NCBI GenBank assembly: GCA_037013685.1 | Contig: CM072885.1 | Span: 69,915,785-69,979,784 of the forward strand | Source: Acridotheres tristis | Taxonomy: Eukaryota > Chordata > Aves > Passeriformes > Sturnidae | Length of the DNA: 64,000 nucleotides | Reading direction: 5' to 3' | Part shown: in pieces, positions 37,701 through 51,378 of the stretch | Position numbering within the stretch: the first letter of the stretch is position 1 | How the letters are laid out: each line of letters starts with the position of its first letter | Translations under genes and position numbers: made by a program | The notes under the pieces: model-generated | Databases searched by the model: none | Seen by the model: only the letters and a program-made list of their open reading frames with translations | Told to the model about the DNA's origin: nothing

Positions 37701-40700
37701 CCAGGGATCAGGAGTTTGTGTTCACATGGTATTGCAGCTGTCCAGACAATGTGTTAGCTGAATAAACCAGACAGCAAAGGCAATCCTGGAGAGCTGTGTT
37801 TGGACCTGAGCTCTTTACCATGGCTTCAGTGGCACGAAGTTATCTTAAAAAAACCAGTTCTTGCATCTTCTCTTGCGAGGATGAATCATAATATTTAATA
37901 AATGATACAAAATGCTTCTACTCCAGTGAGGTCTTGATTCCCATAGCTAAGCTATTTCTGGTTCTCAACCATTTTGATGAAAGCCAGTTTGGATCTATCC
38001 CTGATATATTCCTGATATATTCCTACTTTGCTCTGTTGTTTATGTTGTTCATACAGGAATGTATTTATCCAGTTCAGAACACAAACTCAGGCCAGCATTA
38101 TTTGCTAGTTTTGCCATATTATTTATAGCATGTATACTTTCCTTGTGATTTCTGAATGATGCTGTTTTGCTCACAGAACCCCCCAGCTATAGATGTAGGC
38201 AGAACTGCCCTTCTAATGTAAAAATAATCGCCCTTGCAAGAAGTTTTCCAGTGGGAAAAGCCTTCTTGCCAGTGTAAATACCTTCACAAAGTCGTTTCTG
38301 CTGTTCTTTCCACAGTGGTGTAGTTTGCAAGTCTTGAGCTCGTCTGTAAGAGATTTAGTTTTCTACTATGGGAGAATTCAGGCCTCTAAGAGAGGTTTCT
38401 GTCTCCTTCCTTCAAGCAATTTTACTACTTTGTCTGCTATTTTTCTTGCTTTCCTGATACCTACACATTTCACCCATGTTTGGGGCTCTCTTATGGGCTA
38501 TGTGTATGTTGCTTTAGTAAGGACTTTATAGAAACACTGTTCAAGATTTTTATTCTGCCAGGAGGAAAAAGAGTGAACAACAACCTGTAAAGAAATTGTG
38601 ATATAGCTGGAAGAAATACTCTTCAAAAATGCCACTATTAATCTAGTAGTCCCAACAAAATTACAATTTTTCTCAAGATTCTTATTTCTTACTTATTTCT
38701 TTTAAAGTAGTGGAGAGTCTTCTCTCTATCCCCTTCAAATTAAATGAACTCCTTTGCTTTGTGTCTTTCTTTGCCTTCATACACAGGGCAGTCTGTCATG
38801 TCCTGTTCCACTGATTATCTGCTAAGACAGAGTTTTCTTTCCAGAGGATTGGCAAAGTCGTATGAAATGTGTGAGTAGCTAGAGAAAGACATCTAGGGGC
38901 AGTGTGAGAAAGCCAAGACACTTTTAGAAAGGTCAACAAAAATACCATCTCCTTGTTTGCTGATATAAGTAGATTTTTGTTTCAAATCCAGTCTTTGCTT
39001 GGTGTTTCTGTGTGCCTTTGATGAGCCTCTTAAGTCTGAGTATCATTTACTCTAAGGATTTATAATCCTTCTGTAAGATGAAGGATTTTATAGGTGAGAC
39101 AGAGGCAGAGAGACTGCAGACAACAAATTAGTTATAAAAACAAGAAACGAGCTGAGGAGCCTCCCTCCTGCATTTACCTGGGGTTTTATTTGTTTGGGGC
39201 TTTTTCCTATATAGCAAAAATTGGTGTTTAAGTCCTTGAGCCTCAGGAACCCCCTGATTCTCCCCCCCATCCATAAAAATGCTGCTCCAAAACAAATGAC
39301 ACAGCATAATTCATAATACTCCCCCCTTTTGTATTTTGGGGGTTTTCTTGGTGCTTTTTTTTTTAATTCTTGGATACCTCAGCTCTGTTTCTAGGAAAGC
39401 AAATTGTTCACGTTTTGGTGGAACAAACGTGTCCTCAGAGAAACTCCGTAAAATTATTTTTCAAAGTGCTCAGCCATAGCAATGATGAATTTTCTTCTCT
39501 CATCATTTGATCCAGACAATTCTCCCTGCATGTCATGGCTCATGGAGGCAGGAATTTTGCAGCTACCCATCAAGTTCTCTGCAGGCCCTCTATCCTCTTT
39601 GGGCTTCCTCCTCCTTTTTTTTTTTTTTTTGCCTTCCAGGAAAAAATAAATTTAGCAGTCCCCTAGATTACTCTGATTCAGCATCTCCAATTTTAAAATC
39701 AATTAATTATCAAAGTGAACCACAACATCTCTCCATCTTTGAGCTCAGGTGAGAGCACCCTAAATTCTGGGCAGTGCCAGTAGCTCCTGGGGGGAATTGC
39801 TGAGATGCAGAATTGCTGTTATTGTAATTTACTGGGGCTGGGGAGAGCAGCAAATCCCTGCTGAATTCCCTGAAAATGATGGTGTCAAGCCCTGCAGTTC
39901 CTGAGGTTCACAGGAGTCCAAAATTCACGAGAAGATTGTGACTCCAGTGGTGCCCTGCCCCAGCCAAACATTTTGATGTCTTCTAACATCACACAGAGCT
40001 TGCTTATGTTTTGCAAGTTGTTTTCTATTTAAGAGCAGTAAACATCAACGAATTTTGGTGAAATCCATGTGGGAACCCAGTCCCCTTCCTCAGTGCTTAT
40101 TTAACTATCTAAAGACTAGTTTAATGCTGAATTCTTCTTGTATTTAATATTTTAGAAAACAACTGTATGTATTTTTTTAGAATGTGCAGTTCCAGCCTGT
40201 TTCCACACAGAGTTCTTTCATCTAATTCTGTTGAAAATGTGAGATGGCTGCAATTTACTCTTAATGAAGATGGATGTGGAAACCCATCCACCTTGATAAT
40301 GCCAGGTAGGAATTTACCTTGAGGAATTTAGCACCTTTTGGAAAAGCAAACAAAAACCTCACGGCAAGATGGTGGCAGTGACTTGCCAGTTAAACAGAAA
40401 TATTGGACAAGTCAAGGTTAACACTCCCCAGAAAATGACCTTTGCTGAGGTTGTTGCCCTTTGGCCGAGAAGAGTTAAATAAAAAGCAGAGATGTAATTC
40501 TGTGAAGATGCAGCTGTCCCACCAGTGCTTGCACAGATCCAACCTCTGCACAAAAGTGGCAGAGCTGCAAAGCCCTGACTCTGCTTTCCAAAGCTTGCAG
40601 GCTTCAGTGATGTTCCTCCCGCCAGAAAATGTTATTTTGTGCTTGGTAATTTGGCCCCTGGTAGTACAGCACTTTATCCAGGTGCTGCTAAAAATACGGC

Positions 40701-42780
40701 CCTTCATTTTCTTCTGGCAGGTTAGAATAGTAAGGAATATTTATAGGGTGTGTTTTTTCCCTTCCTGTTAAAAATGTGCCACCCTTGAATAAGAAGAGGA
40801 ATTTTTATTTATTTTTTTTTAAATACGATGCTTAGTTTAGGTTAATGTTGAATTTCCATCAGGCCTTGAACAGCTTGGTGAAAGCTTTCCTAAAAATAGG
40901 ATTTATCTGGGGATTGCTTGCATCAGAGGGCTAATGGGTGGTTGAAAACTTGACATAAGAAATAAACTGCAAGTTTGATGTTTTTGTCACAGCCCCAGTG
41001 ATTTTTGGCAAAAGCTCCCATTGCTTAGTAGCTGGATGGTTTGCATCTGTTTTACTCCTGTCCTTTTAGAATAACTTGACAAAGCTGCTTATTTCTCCCT
41101 GCAGAGGAAATGATTCTCACTGACACAACTTTAATTTTTTATGTTGATTGAGCGTGTAGATATTCCACTTTCCACAGAACTGCCAGCCCCTGACTGCTGA
41201 GAAGAAATGAATCTATTCTGCTAAAACTTCTCAGTGAATTCAGATGTTTACAGGTAACTGGACACCAAATCACTGCAGGATGATGATGCTTAAAGACAGA
41301 AATGCATTTTTTCAGGCACTGGTTTTCAAAGCTTTTCAAGGTACAGTTTTTTTCTGATTGATTTCTGAAGGCCTAAATAGTGATTATGATTTGAAGATAA
41401 TTTTTCATCTCTAACACTTCAGATGTTAAAACCTATTTTTGAATCCCATTGTGATCTGTAGTTCGACAAAATAATCTTTTACAAAACAATCTCTTGGTGA
41501 GCAGCTTCTACCAGAGATTACTGTGATTAAGAAATAACTCCCTGACAATAGTTTATCAGTTTTTGAATTTCTCAAACCTTTTCCTTGGAGCAACCTCAGA
41601 GCATTACAACGACTGTAATACATAATTTAAGCTATTATTCTCTAAACTGAATGGGGATGTAGAGTTCAGTAAGTCAGGAGAGATTTAATTTTTTAGTTTA
41701 TTGAGATAAGACTGTTGCCTGCACGAAAGCTTTCCGTGCTGCGAAGAGAAGACAATCAGATTCCTGAGGGGCATGGTAATGTGCAATTGTATTAATTTGT
41801 AAAGCAGAAACAAATGTCAAGCCTTGTGCAGCAAAAAGGGCCTGGGACCTTCATAATGGGGCAAGAAATAATAAACCTTGTGGCTTGCTAATAGCTTCAT
41901 TTGTGTCCTTAAACCAGGCAAAAAGGATGATTTTGCATGCAGTGGCCCTGTAAGAAATTGATGAACTTGGACTACTCTGATAGAGAAGACTTTGTACACC
42001 TGGTGTAAAATTCTTAGAATGATGAACTAGTGATGGAAATGTGAAGTATTAACAGGAATAATACTAAAGGAACATTCTATTGAGCATTCCAGTGTGCAGC
42101 ACAGGGCAGGTGACACATAATTCACTGAGGAATATATTCATAGTAGTAGATAAAAGAATGTATTTGAGTTCAGGTTGTGCTCAGATTTATTTTACCAAGA
42201 TAGGAGTCTTGATACCTGTTATCTCTCCATTTTGTCAAACAAAAATACTTAGTATGACCCTGGATATCCCTGCTATTTACAAAAGGCTACCTGGGTTCTG
42301 TAAAGAATATATTAAACTTCATTTGTGCTGTGCAATTTTATGGCATTCTCTCTTTCTTTACTGAGACCTCTTAAGGAAAGAACATTAATAAAGAAAATGA
42401 TATTTAACTGCATGGTGTGTGTTGGAGCCTGCAAAGAAATGTTAGGAAGGAGAGAGGAACACATTGTTGGAGAAAAGAGGATTTTCCAGCCCTTTACTTT
42501 GGGTGTGAATTACTTAGTCCTGAGGTATTGAAGGAACCTTTTAAGAAGTGAATGCCTTGTCTTGGACTTCTTGGCCTGGATTTGCAGAGCATTTAAATAT
42601 ATGCTAATTTAAGAAATACTATGAAAATTGACCTTGGCACAAATTTTAAGTGAAGCATCTAATTCAGGACAACTGTTTGACAGGTTTTTTTGAGATATCT
42701 GAACCAGCTTCTTCAAAATGCCCATCCCAACAGAGCTAAGTGGGGGCAGTGGAAGGGACATGTGGATGCCCTTTAGATGA

Positions 42781-42805
42781 TTGGTGCCCCAATCTGGGGC
42801 ACCAA
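42781..42805. repeat. GC-rich perfect hairpin, 10-bp arms
   Basis: TTGGTGCCCC, loop AATCT, GGGGCACCAA, followed by an A run. It stands out in AT-rich intron DNA about 490 bases from the exon at 43290 (downstream in gene direction). No tRNA or retroviral context was seen around it. Confidence 0.92.
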
Positions 42806-43289
42806 AAAATGAGAGACAATATATGTTTGAAAACGAGGATAAAAAAATTACCTAAGTCTAGGCAGGCTGAGTGTAAAAACCTTCCTTTTTTTGGCCTGGG
42901 ATTTTTATAGTCTCTATCCCAGAATACAGATCTGTGTTCCAGTCATCTTATTCTCAAGCAGAAGACATTTGGGTTACTCAAAAGCAGAAAACTGATCTCA
43001 CACTAAACGATTTGAGGAGGGAAATAATGAAGCAATTTGTTTCAGTGGCAGAATTGCCATGGATTTCTGAGTGGGCAGAAACGTGCCTGGCACAAACTCA
43101 GCCTTTGTCTGGCTGTTCCTGCTTTATTCTGCCATCTCAGGTAACAATCTGCTCCAGCTTCAAATGCCCACAGAGAAGAGTTTTGCAGCAAATTTAAAGG
43201 CTGGCTGAGGCTTGGTAATTTTAACTGTGTGATTTCCATTGTTTCAGGCATGCAATCCCACCCCCTGCTTCCAGCACACAAGAACCTAC

Positions 43290-43346
43290 CCAGCGTGGGG
43301 TCGTACTCCCAGATGAACCTCTTGGTCAGGAAACGAACCACCAGAG
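43290..43346 (-). CDS. RERG: RERG internal coding exon (residues 21-40: helix 1 and switch I start)
   Basis: This 57-bp exon holds two bases completing Ala21, eighteen codons reading LVVRFLTKRFIWEYDPTL, and the first base of Glu40. In Ras-fold terms it covers the helix just after the P-loop and the start of the effector loop. The minus-strand acceptor is ctttgtccctgcag before CTCTGG, and the donor is ACGCTGG followed by gtaggt. Joining it to the exon at 30150 restores Glu40 and the expected Pro-Thr-Leu-Glu-Ser-Thr-Tyr sequence without a frameshift. It lies 13.1 kb upstream of the next exon. Identification is firm: the peptide is diagnostic for RERG within the Ras superfamily. Confidence 0.95.
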
Positions 43347-43534
43347 CTGCAGGGACAAAGAGATTTCGGGTGAGAAGGACAAGACATCGGCATCTTTAAA
43401 GCTTTCCCTGCAAATTTTTCTGTGGGAGCGGGCAGGCAGCAGCTCCCCTGAACTGTGAGCAGGAGTTGGTGTTGCCTATGGGGGCACTCGAGAATTTGTC
43501 GCGGTTTTTGAGCGAGTCACACTTTGGGATGGGG

Positions 43535-43690
43535 ACAGTAACAAAAAAAAAAAAAAACCAGAAAAAAACCCCCCAAGACAAAACCTCCCCGGCAAAAAAA
43601 CAAACAAAACCAAATAAACAAACAAAAAAACCCCAAACTAAACTAAACAAAAAAACCCTGAAACAAACAACAGCAAACAACGACAAAGAA
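43535..43690. repeat. A/C-rich low-complexity tract
   Basis: Runs of A broken by AACCCC and CAAA units, nearly lacking G and T on the plus strand. It starts about 190 bases upstream (in gene direction) of the RERG exon at 43290-43346, where the transcript would read it as a T/G-rich tract. Confidence 0.9.
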
Positions 43691-44929
43691 AAGCCCCAAC
43701 ATTTTGTGCAGCATTAGAACCACTACTTCAGATGCTTTAGGTATCCTATAACCAGAGTTACAGGAAAAAAGTGTTGGCAGTTTTGGAACCAGCTTGGACA
43801 CTTCAAAGTGAGGGCTGATCAAAATGATTTTATTCTTGAAAACTTGCCTTTGGATTGTAAAACTTGTAAAGCAAAAATAATTGGCTAAAATAGCTTCCCT
43901 TTCTATTTTGGCATGCCTTCCTTGTAACAGTTTAACTTCCATGTTTTACCTACTTGAAGAAAACAGATAAAATATTTTAAACCAATGGTCAACAAATGCT
44001 GTTAATCAATTTGCAGAAATTGAAAAAAAGTTTAGATTTTGGAGCACTGGACAGGTACCTCTTTGTTTCAGCTTATAGGCTAAGATCTTGCTACTTATGT
44101 TCTTGTATTTTATTTCTTCTATCCCTCCAAACCCTTTAAAAACAACTTACATAGACTATGATTATTCTTGAATTTAAATCTATGCAGTGCTTTGAATTTC
44201 TAGTGATGTAAATGAATCATTTATCACTGCAAACCATCCAAAACCCTCTCTGGAAATGAAGTCAGAGATATCACTGCACTAGCTATGAGTGCAGCAATTA
44301 CAGCTACAGGAAAATTTTTCCTTGCCATCAGACCCATATGATTGTTTCATTCTTCTTTTGGTTGCAGGTGGGCAGGAAAAAGTGACAGCTAAACCCAAAT
44401 ATTTTTCAAATCTGAAGCCAGGAGAATGTCCTACATCCCAGACCTCTATGCCCAACAGCAGGATAAGGCAAGAATCTGAAGAATAATGAATTAAGATTTG
44501 CTAATCAGACAAGCAGAATATTAGTTTTAAGAAGATTAACTATGCCTCATAGATGGAGGGGTAATAAGAAGCTGATCCTAAGGAAATGAGATCACCACAC
44601 AAGAAGCAGTTTGAAGTTGGTGTTATTTTAAGTTTCTATTTTCCTTAGGAAATTCTACTTTGATTTCTTTTTGCTTAGGCTTTGCTGAAATGCTGTCCTT
44701 GTTACTCAGAGTAGATGTGATTCTTAGTCAAAGTAACTTTTCAAGTCATGGTCCTTAACCTGAATGTCATAGCAAAACAAGATGACCTCTTTATAGCTGA
44801 TTTCCCATCCATGGAATGTTGTACCAGGACTTTTTTTCTGCACCTTTTATCATAGTTGGAGTAGTTCAAGCATCTGATTCTTCTCTAATCGCTAGTAATA
44901 GATTCTCTCTTGCTATCTTCTTTGTCAAG

Positions 44930-45042
44930 GAGAGATTTAAAAACAGATTTAAAAAGTATTTAACATATTTAAAAAGTTAACAGATTTATAATGACTTAAA
45001 ACAGATTTAAAAAATCAAATAGATTTAAAAAATTTATTCTTT
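44930..45042. repeat. Imperfect tandem repeat of a CAGATTTAAAAA-like unit
   Basis: Variants of AGATTTAAAAA recur about six times in 110 bases (agatttaaaaac, cagatttaaaaag, catatttaaaaag, cagatttataatg, cagatttaaaaaat, tagatttaaaaaat). Unit spacing varies, so this is a degraded minisatellite. Confidence 0.8.
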
Positions 45043-48000
45043 GACAGCCATACTCTGAAGGAGAAGCAGTGATGGGCTACCTGTGTGGAAGAGCCTGAGC
45101 CTGTGCCTGGAGAAGCTAATGAAGAGAGAGAAAAGGCAGAAGAACCTGTCCAACTGTTTTTATATTTAAACATGATCCACCTATTTATGATAACCTTGTA
45201 CTTGTAGATGGAAATTGCTGGAGAGGAGAGGAGAAATGATGGAGGGGACTGGAAGTCTGTCAAGCACGACTAAGGTCACAGAGAGCAGCAGCTCTGAAAG
45301 AAAAGAGGGAGAAGAGGTGATTTTGGAGGTGCCCAAATGTGAGACATTAGAAGGTGACAAGCCACAACAAGTGGAAGGAGAACTGGGCTGGAGGTGCTGA
45401 GATGAGCCTGGGAGGAGAAAGCACAGTTATGTACAGGATGAAATGGTGCAGGGGTGCAGAGGGGAAGAATTAGAGATCACAGGTGTAAGCTCTGCTGAGA
45501 AGGGGGAAGCTAGGCTGTATTTTTCCCCAGCACATGCAGATACATCAATAATTACACGTTTAGGAGGGAGCTGAACTAAAGGAAGAAGGGTTGGAGGTGG
45601 CTGCCATGCACAGTCAGATGACAATTAGTCCCTGCTGGTGATTTTGTTAGTGGAGAGCACAGAAAGCACAGTGAGCCACTTGCTAAGCTCTGCTGCCAAT
45701 AAAGTATTTCTATAAGTACTTTCCTTTTCTTTGGGCCCAGTGAAGGGCAGAAAATACCCCTCAGCACAAGCCCAGCTCCAGAGCCATGTGCTCTGTGTCA
45801 GCTTTGGGGCTGTGCAGGACTGCTGCTCCCCCAAGCTGGCTCTGCTCAGCTTCTGACCCTGGCAATTCCTCCAAAACGCTTCTGCTCTCTTTCATGGCAG
45901 TGGTCACAGCACATCCTACAAAGCTTTTCACTTCCACACATTTTTATGAGGCTCAGGATTAGCAGCTAGCAGATGGGGAAAGTGAGAGGCTCTTGATGCA
46001 GAGTCTGTTCTGTTTGTAAGTATTGCAGACCATGTTGGACAGGAAATGTCTTCACGTTCCCTCATTAGCAGTGCTTAGCAGATGGGCCCCTGACATCCAG
46101 TGCAGGATTCAAACCATGTATGTGACTCTGCTGCCTGATTTGACTGAAAATAGACCATGAGGGAAGAGCTGGGAAGGGCATCCAGGTGCTTGGGCTGTCA
46201 GTCTGGAGCCCAAAGGTGCTGGCCCGTGCCTCCTGCCCCAGCAATGATCCCCTGGAGCAGGGGAATTACTGTGGAGCCACGCTGCTTATGTTGAGATCAC
46301 TCCCTGCCAGATTACATCACTCTTCTGTAAAAGAACTCTGCCAGCAGAAGAATCAGGAGTGAGGACATTAGCAATTCATTAGACTTCGAGCTGGAGCAGT
46401 CAGATTTCTGCTGCTGGCTTAAATGATGCTTTGGGCAAAGCAATAAAATTCCTCCATGTCCTCAGTAATGTTGCATAAAAGATGACTCGAGGCGGGCATT
46501 ACTTCCCTCTCACCTGAGCAAAGGTGTGTGTACTGTTTGAACAGCCAGTTTTACTTAGACTTGTTTAATGCTAATAATGAGCCAAAAATAGCCCAACACA
46601 CTGAAGAAAAACAATCCAAATGCTGGGTTTTGATTCAAAATAACATTGAGACTGGGACTGTCTGAAACACATTATTTTCTGATTAAATTAAGTGACCAAT
46701 TCCAATATTCATATTAAAATGGCTATTTCCAATGCCCATCCTCAAATTCATTTTGAAGCAGCCAAGGCTCAGATTGATGCAGCAGTTAACAGGAGTGAAT
46801 TTCATGGCCCTCCACTGAGACTGGTCCAGGCTCTTCCCTGAGCATTTACAGCTTGTGAAATGCAAGAACTTGCAGGCTTGGAAGGAAAGAATCTCCAGCA
46901 AAGCGTGCTGTGGATTCCCACTGTGTTTTTTGGAGACATGACCATCACCAGAGGGAACTGATGTAACGTCCCAGCAAAGGAATAACAGACTCATGTCTCT
47001 TTCTGCCTTTCCTGACACCCTGGCTTCCAAGTCAGCTGTTTTGTACAGGGTATAAATTAGGGTAGAAGTTGGCACAGGGCTTTCATTCACTCATGTTTAA
47101 AACTTCTGCCTTAGAGGTTATTCTTGGAGAAGAATCATGACTATCTGTCAAATACATTTGCAGTGCAGCTCCACTGAAGATACTCAAGTTATACCAGGAT
47201 TTAGCTTGGCATATAAACCAAGATTGTCAACCACATAATTAATCAATTTCTTTCAAACTTGTGTGGCTGAGTCCCTTACTCAGCTTTAAAAATCCCAATC
47301 CATATATTTTGAATTTTTTTTTTGTGTGTGTGTGATATTTTGCATCTTGCTTTAGATCTTTGTTTGGATTTAGTAACATATAAATGCTCTAGCTAAATTT
47401 ACAATCTGTCTGAATACATATCTTTGTGGATTTGGTCTCGTTCCAGCTAATACAAGCTGAGTTTTTGGGGAAGAAAGGAAACAGGGTTTCATTTGAAAAA
47501 CAATCCCCTTCCCAAAAAGTTACAGAGTTCAAAGTTATTCTAAGAAAAATAACAGTTTTCCACAGTGAAATAACTGTGTGATGACTCTTTTATGCCATGA
47601 GAATTTTCAGCTATAAAAATGCTCTGAAAGCAGTCCCATTATTTAACTTATCAACAAGTCCATTCCTGGTGCCGTGGTGATGTGTCATCAGTAAACCACA
47701 CTTGGCAGGAGACACCAGACTGGTTAAAACCCAAGGTTATAATGATCAAAAGGCACTTTCAGAAATGAAGTATTTCACTTTTTCTTAAAATATTTGGGTT
47801 TTTTTTTAGAGAGTTCATCCCCCATTCACCCTCTCAGAGGCCCTTTATGCACTGGAATTTCAGTCCCCCTGGAAGATGGGGTGAGCTCCAGCCTGCAGGA
47901 TGGCAATCCAGCAAAGCTGCTGGATTCTGGCAGGTGAAGTTCTGCCTCCTTAAACAGCTCCATGTCCACCTTTGGGAAATAATGGCTTGTTTTAGAGACA

Positions 48001-51000
48001 AAACCATGAGAATTTAATTTGCTTCTGGACGTGCAGGGGGTGTGTGTGAGTGGGGGAAGGTGTGAAGTCATGATGCAGAGTCCTTTTCTGATCCACCAGG
48101 GATGCAGACAGGCACTCGCTGCCCCTGCTCTGCATCCGTGGGCCCGAGTTTGACTCAGCTCGGGTGGGATCTCTGGGAATGCAGTGATGTGGGGATGTGA
48201 GAGCTGAGTGACACATCCACAGCTCTCTGCCTTTGCCTCCTCTCTTGGTTTGCTCACCGTGGTTCACTTCTGATGCAGCAAACTAGACTTTTCCTACAGC
48301 AAATCTAATGGAAAAAAGCAAGATCAGTGAGAGAAATAAGAGAGAACTCAATGAAAAAAAAGCTTTTGTTTTACACTGCCTTGCTGTTTCAAACTCCATA
48401 TGCTTTAGCATATTTAAGTCACTGTCTTAAGCAGTGAGCTGTTCAGAAAAATTCCTGTTTATGATAATTCTTCTTTAACAGCACAGAGAGATCTTCCACT
48501 GACTGCTAATATAAGTTAAAAAGTATGTATTCTTTAATATATAAAGACCAGTTCAATATAAATACCAAATGTATATATTCTTGTATGTGCCACAGAGTAA
48601 TTTATATACAACAGTGTGTGTGTATATCCAGGTGTGTATATACTGTGCTACAGTAAATACAGACCAGGATTGAACAGCTGTGTTATGAAATGTGGTGCTT
48701 TTGCCTTTCAGGAGGTTTCCCTGTGAAATGCAAGGCTTTTCCTTCAGTGGTAATGCTGAGAGCTGCAGCTCTGTGGATTCAAATCTCAGCACCAGCAAAG
48801 GTTCAAATGTATTTTTGTTCTGCTGGAATATAAAGGGACTGGAATATCTCAAATATCTGTCTCAATTCCCACAGCAAGATCATGGTTGAAACCACCATTC
48901 CATGTTCAAATATTTCAATACCACTAATAAGCTTTCAAAAGTACAATATTAAGTGCTGTATATTGGGTTTATCTTCACAGTGAATCACATTTTACATGCA
49001 GAATGTGAATGCAGTCGGGCTCCAAAGGTTATTTCAGATAATAATTCAGGAGGTTGTTCAATTAGATGTCAATAACTGACTTTCTTTTCACAAGTTGTTT
49101 GGAAAGAATGGAAGAGGCTGTGGAAGACCACAAAGACCACAGTCCTGCTCAGCTCTGCTTTTCAGCAGTCTGCATCAGGTTATTCATATTCCAGCCTGAG
49201 TAAATGTCAGTGTACCTCATGTCACTGTCACTTTACAATTTCTGCTACAAGGTTTTTGGGGGTTATTTCTTTTGTTAGCAGCAATTTCCATCTGTCTCAG
49301 GTGTAATTGCATTTTGCTTCTGTGGAAAAGATGTGATTTTAGGAACTTCTGAGGGGAAAGAGCCTGGGGAAAAGTAACCTGTTTCAGGGAGTTCATCTGA
49401 AATTCTGGGCACAGTGTATTTATATATTCATCTCAACTGCCTTCATAGGAGACTGGACTTCTTTGTGTGCTCCTCTGGATGGTTCACCCTGATTTTTTTA
49501 TTGATTAGGAGTCACTCATCCCATCCTCACTGCACAGGAGGATTTTTGTTGTAATGTTCTCCCCGTGCTTTCAGTGCTTGGGTTTTTTTACAAAGGTTGC
49601 TTCATATGGAACTCAAGGAGGAGGCTGAATTTACATTACTTTACCACATTCCACAACATACAATTTCAATATAAGGCTGTTTATTCCACAGGTCACCTCT
49701 CATGTGAAAGATAAATCATCAGACTGGTGTGTCTAATGGTTCAGATCATTTTAGGGAAATATCCACACTTGTACCATTTCTCTCTCCTGACTTCACTGTG
49801 TAACTTGTTCTGTCACCCCTTTTGTGAAGCCTAATATTCTGGTGTGCTATTACCAACACATATGGTTTTCCAAATCATGGTTAGTGCTACCACCTCCAGC
49901 TGTTTCTGTGTCTGAGGCAGAGGGTGTTTGTGATGGTGTTGTAGGGAAAATCCTGGGGATGAAATCCCACACAAATAACTTTTTGGCTTTTCTGGATAAT
50001 GACACAGGTAAGGTTTGGATCTCCATGCTCTTTTGAAAGACATTGGGCACAGGAAAATAGAACAGGGCTCTCAATACAAAACTTTGACACTAATCCAACC
50101 CTCCATCTCAAGATGGAAGTTTAAAAAGTTAAATTTGTCTGAGAAAAAAAAAAAAAATAAAAGAGAAAGAAGGGGTGGAAATACTTTTTTCTTTAAAAAT
50201 CCAGCACTTCAATAAGACGATGTCAAGATGTCAAAATTTTCAGTGGCTGTAACTTTTTTGTATTTTCTTTTCCTTACATTTCTTCCAGTGCTGAATTTAG
50301 AATACATCCCACTCTCTTTTTATGGTCAAATTAGTTTGTCATCTTCAAGAAGGAAAAAGAAAAGAGATACATTGAAAGGAATTCTACAATTATTTCAATG
50401 GCAGGATGATCTGGCTATTGTCAGTGAATTTTTGCATGAATAATTTTTTGTTGGTAAACGTATTTTGAACAGAAAGGCCATTTTTTGCAAGGAAGTTAGG
50501 TTTTTGGATTTTCAAAGGAAATGACTCAACACCTCACAGTTTGTCTTCAAAGAACTTTCAATGTAGGAATTGCATATTTAAAACAAACAAGCCCAGCTTT
50601 ACTGGGCCTCTGATTTTTCTTTTATCCACTGCTGTTTTGTATCACACTGGAGAATTCTGGGGGATTAATTGGATGCTTTTCTCCAGGTATCACTGTTACA
50701 AAGGCACCCTTCCTTTGCTGTAAGCTGCACCAGCTCCTTGGCTTCAGCTGATTCCCGTGTGCCAAAAGGGCTCAAACTTGATTTTACTCTGCCACAGCTG
50801 AGCCTGGAACAAGGTGCAGGCAACATGAATGCCACTCCTGAAGGAAAAACTTATTTTGGATATTTTGGAGGTGCCTTGAACTGCTCCTAGGATGGTGTGG
50901 AGCTGCTGCCAGAGTGGCCATAAACACAGGGCCAGTGCTGAAGTGGGGATTTTTGTTTTGTTGTGATTTTTTGGTATTGGTGGTGATACTGCTGTTGTTT

Positions 51001-51356
51001 GGGTTTGGTTTTGTTTTTTTGTGGGAGTGTGGGTTTTTTGAGTTTTTTTTAGGCTTTCCTCCAGCTTTTGGTCTGCTCCCTGCTCTCTTCCCCCTCCCAT
51101 GCTCAGAAGCCAAGAGATGAACAGGAAGAACTGGAAGAAAGGGGAGAGAAGTGAGATTGCTTTCTTTATTAGTCCTCACATCCAGGGAGGGCTGTACATC
51201 ACTTTCCAGGGAGTAGGAGAGGGGGCATGGTCTCATACACGAAGGACATGAAGAAATATTTCCAACAAAGTTTCAAGAGAGTTCTGTGTCAGACCTTGCA
51301 TTCTGTGAGAGCATCCTGGCTGCCAGCAGCAACCTGGCCATAAATCCCAGCCCTGC

Positions 51357-51378
51357 CAGATTGTTCTGGAACAATCTG
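51357..51378. repeat. 22-bp dyad with TTCtgGAA core
   Basis: Ten-base arms with a two-base centre, and the core GTTCTGGAAC. The TTCnnGAA arrangement resembles two units of a heat-shock element, but a single dyad is weak evidence. Confidence 0.85.

Larger units (their letters stand above)
30151..43289 (-). other. RERG: RERG 13.1-kb intron between residues 40-split exons
   Basis: A 13,139-bp phase-1 intron beginning gtaggt and ending ttattttag. Contents seen: oligo-T tracts (for example 30200-30222, 32390-32415, 39609-39631), a short TCACA repeat (33517-33546), an 18-bp tandem repeat (34722-34768), a 10-bp-arm hairpin (42781-42805), and AT-rich unique sequence. No coding exon, RNA gene or recognisable transposon was found. 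Open frames here are short and lack family motifs. Confidence 0.9.

Noticed and set aside
45215..45400. Charged, Glu/Ser-rich plus-strand frame of 61 codons
   Set aside because: Purine-rich DNA naturally gives Glu/Lys/Arg/Ser peptides. No homology is recognised and no splice sites frame it.
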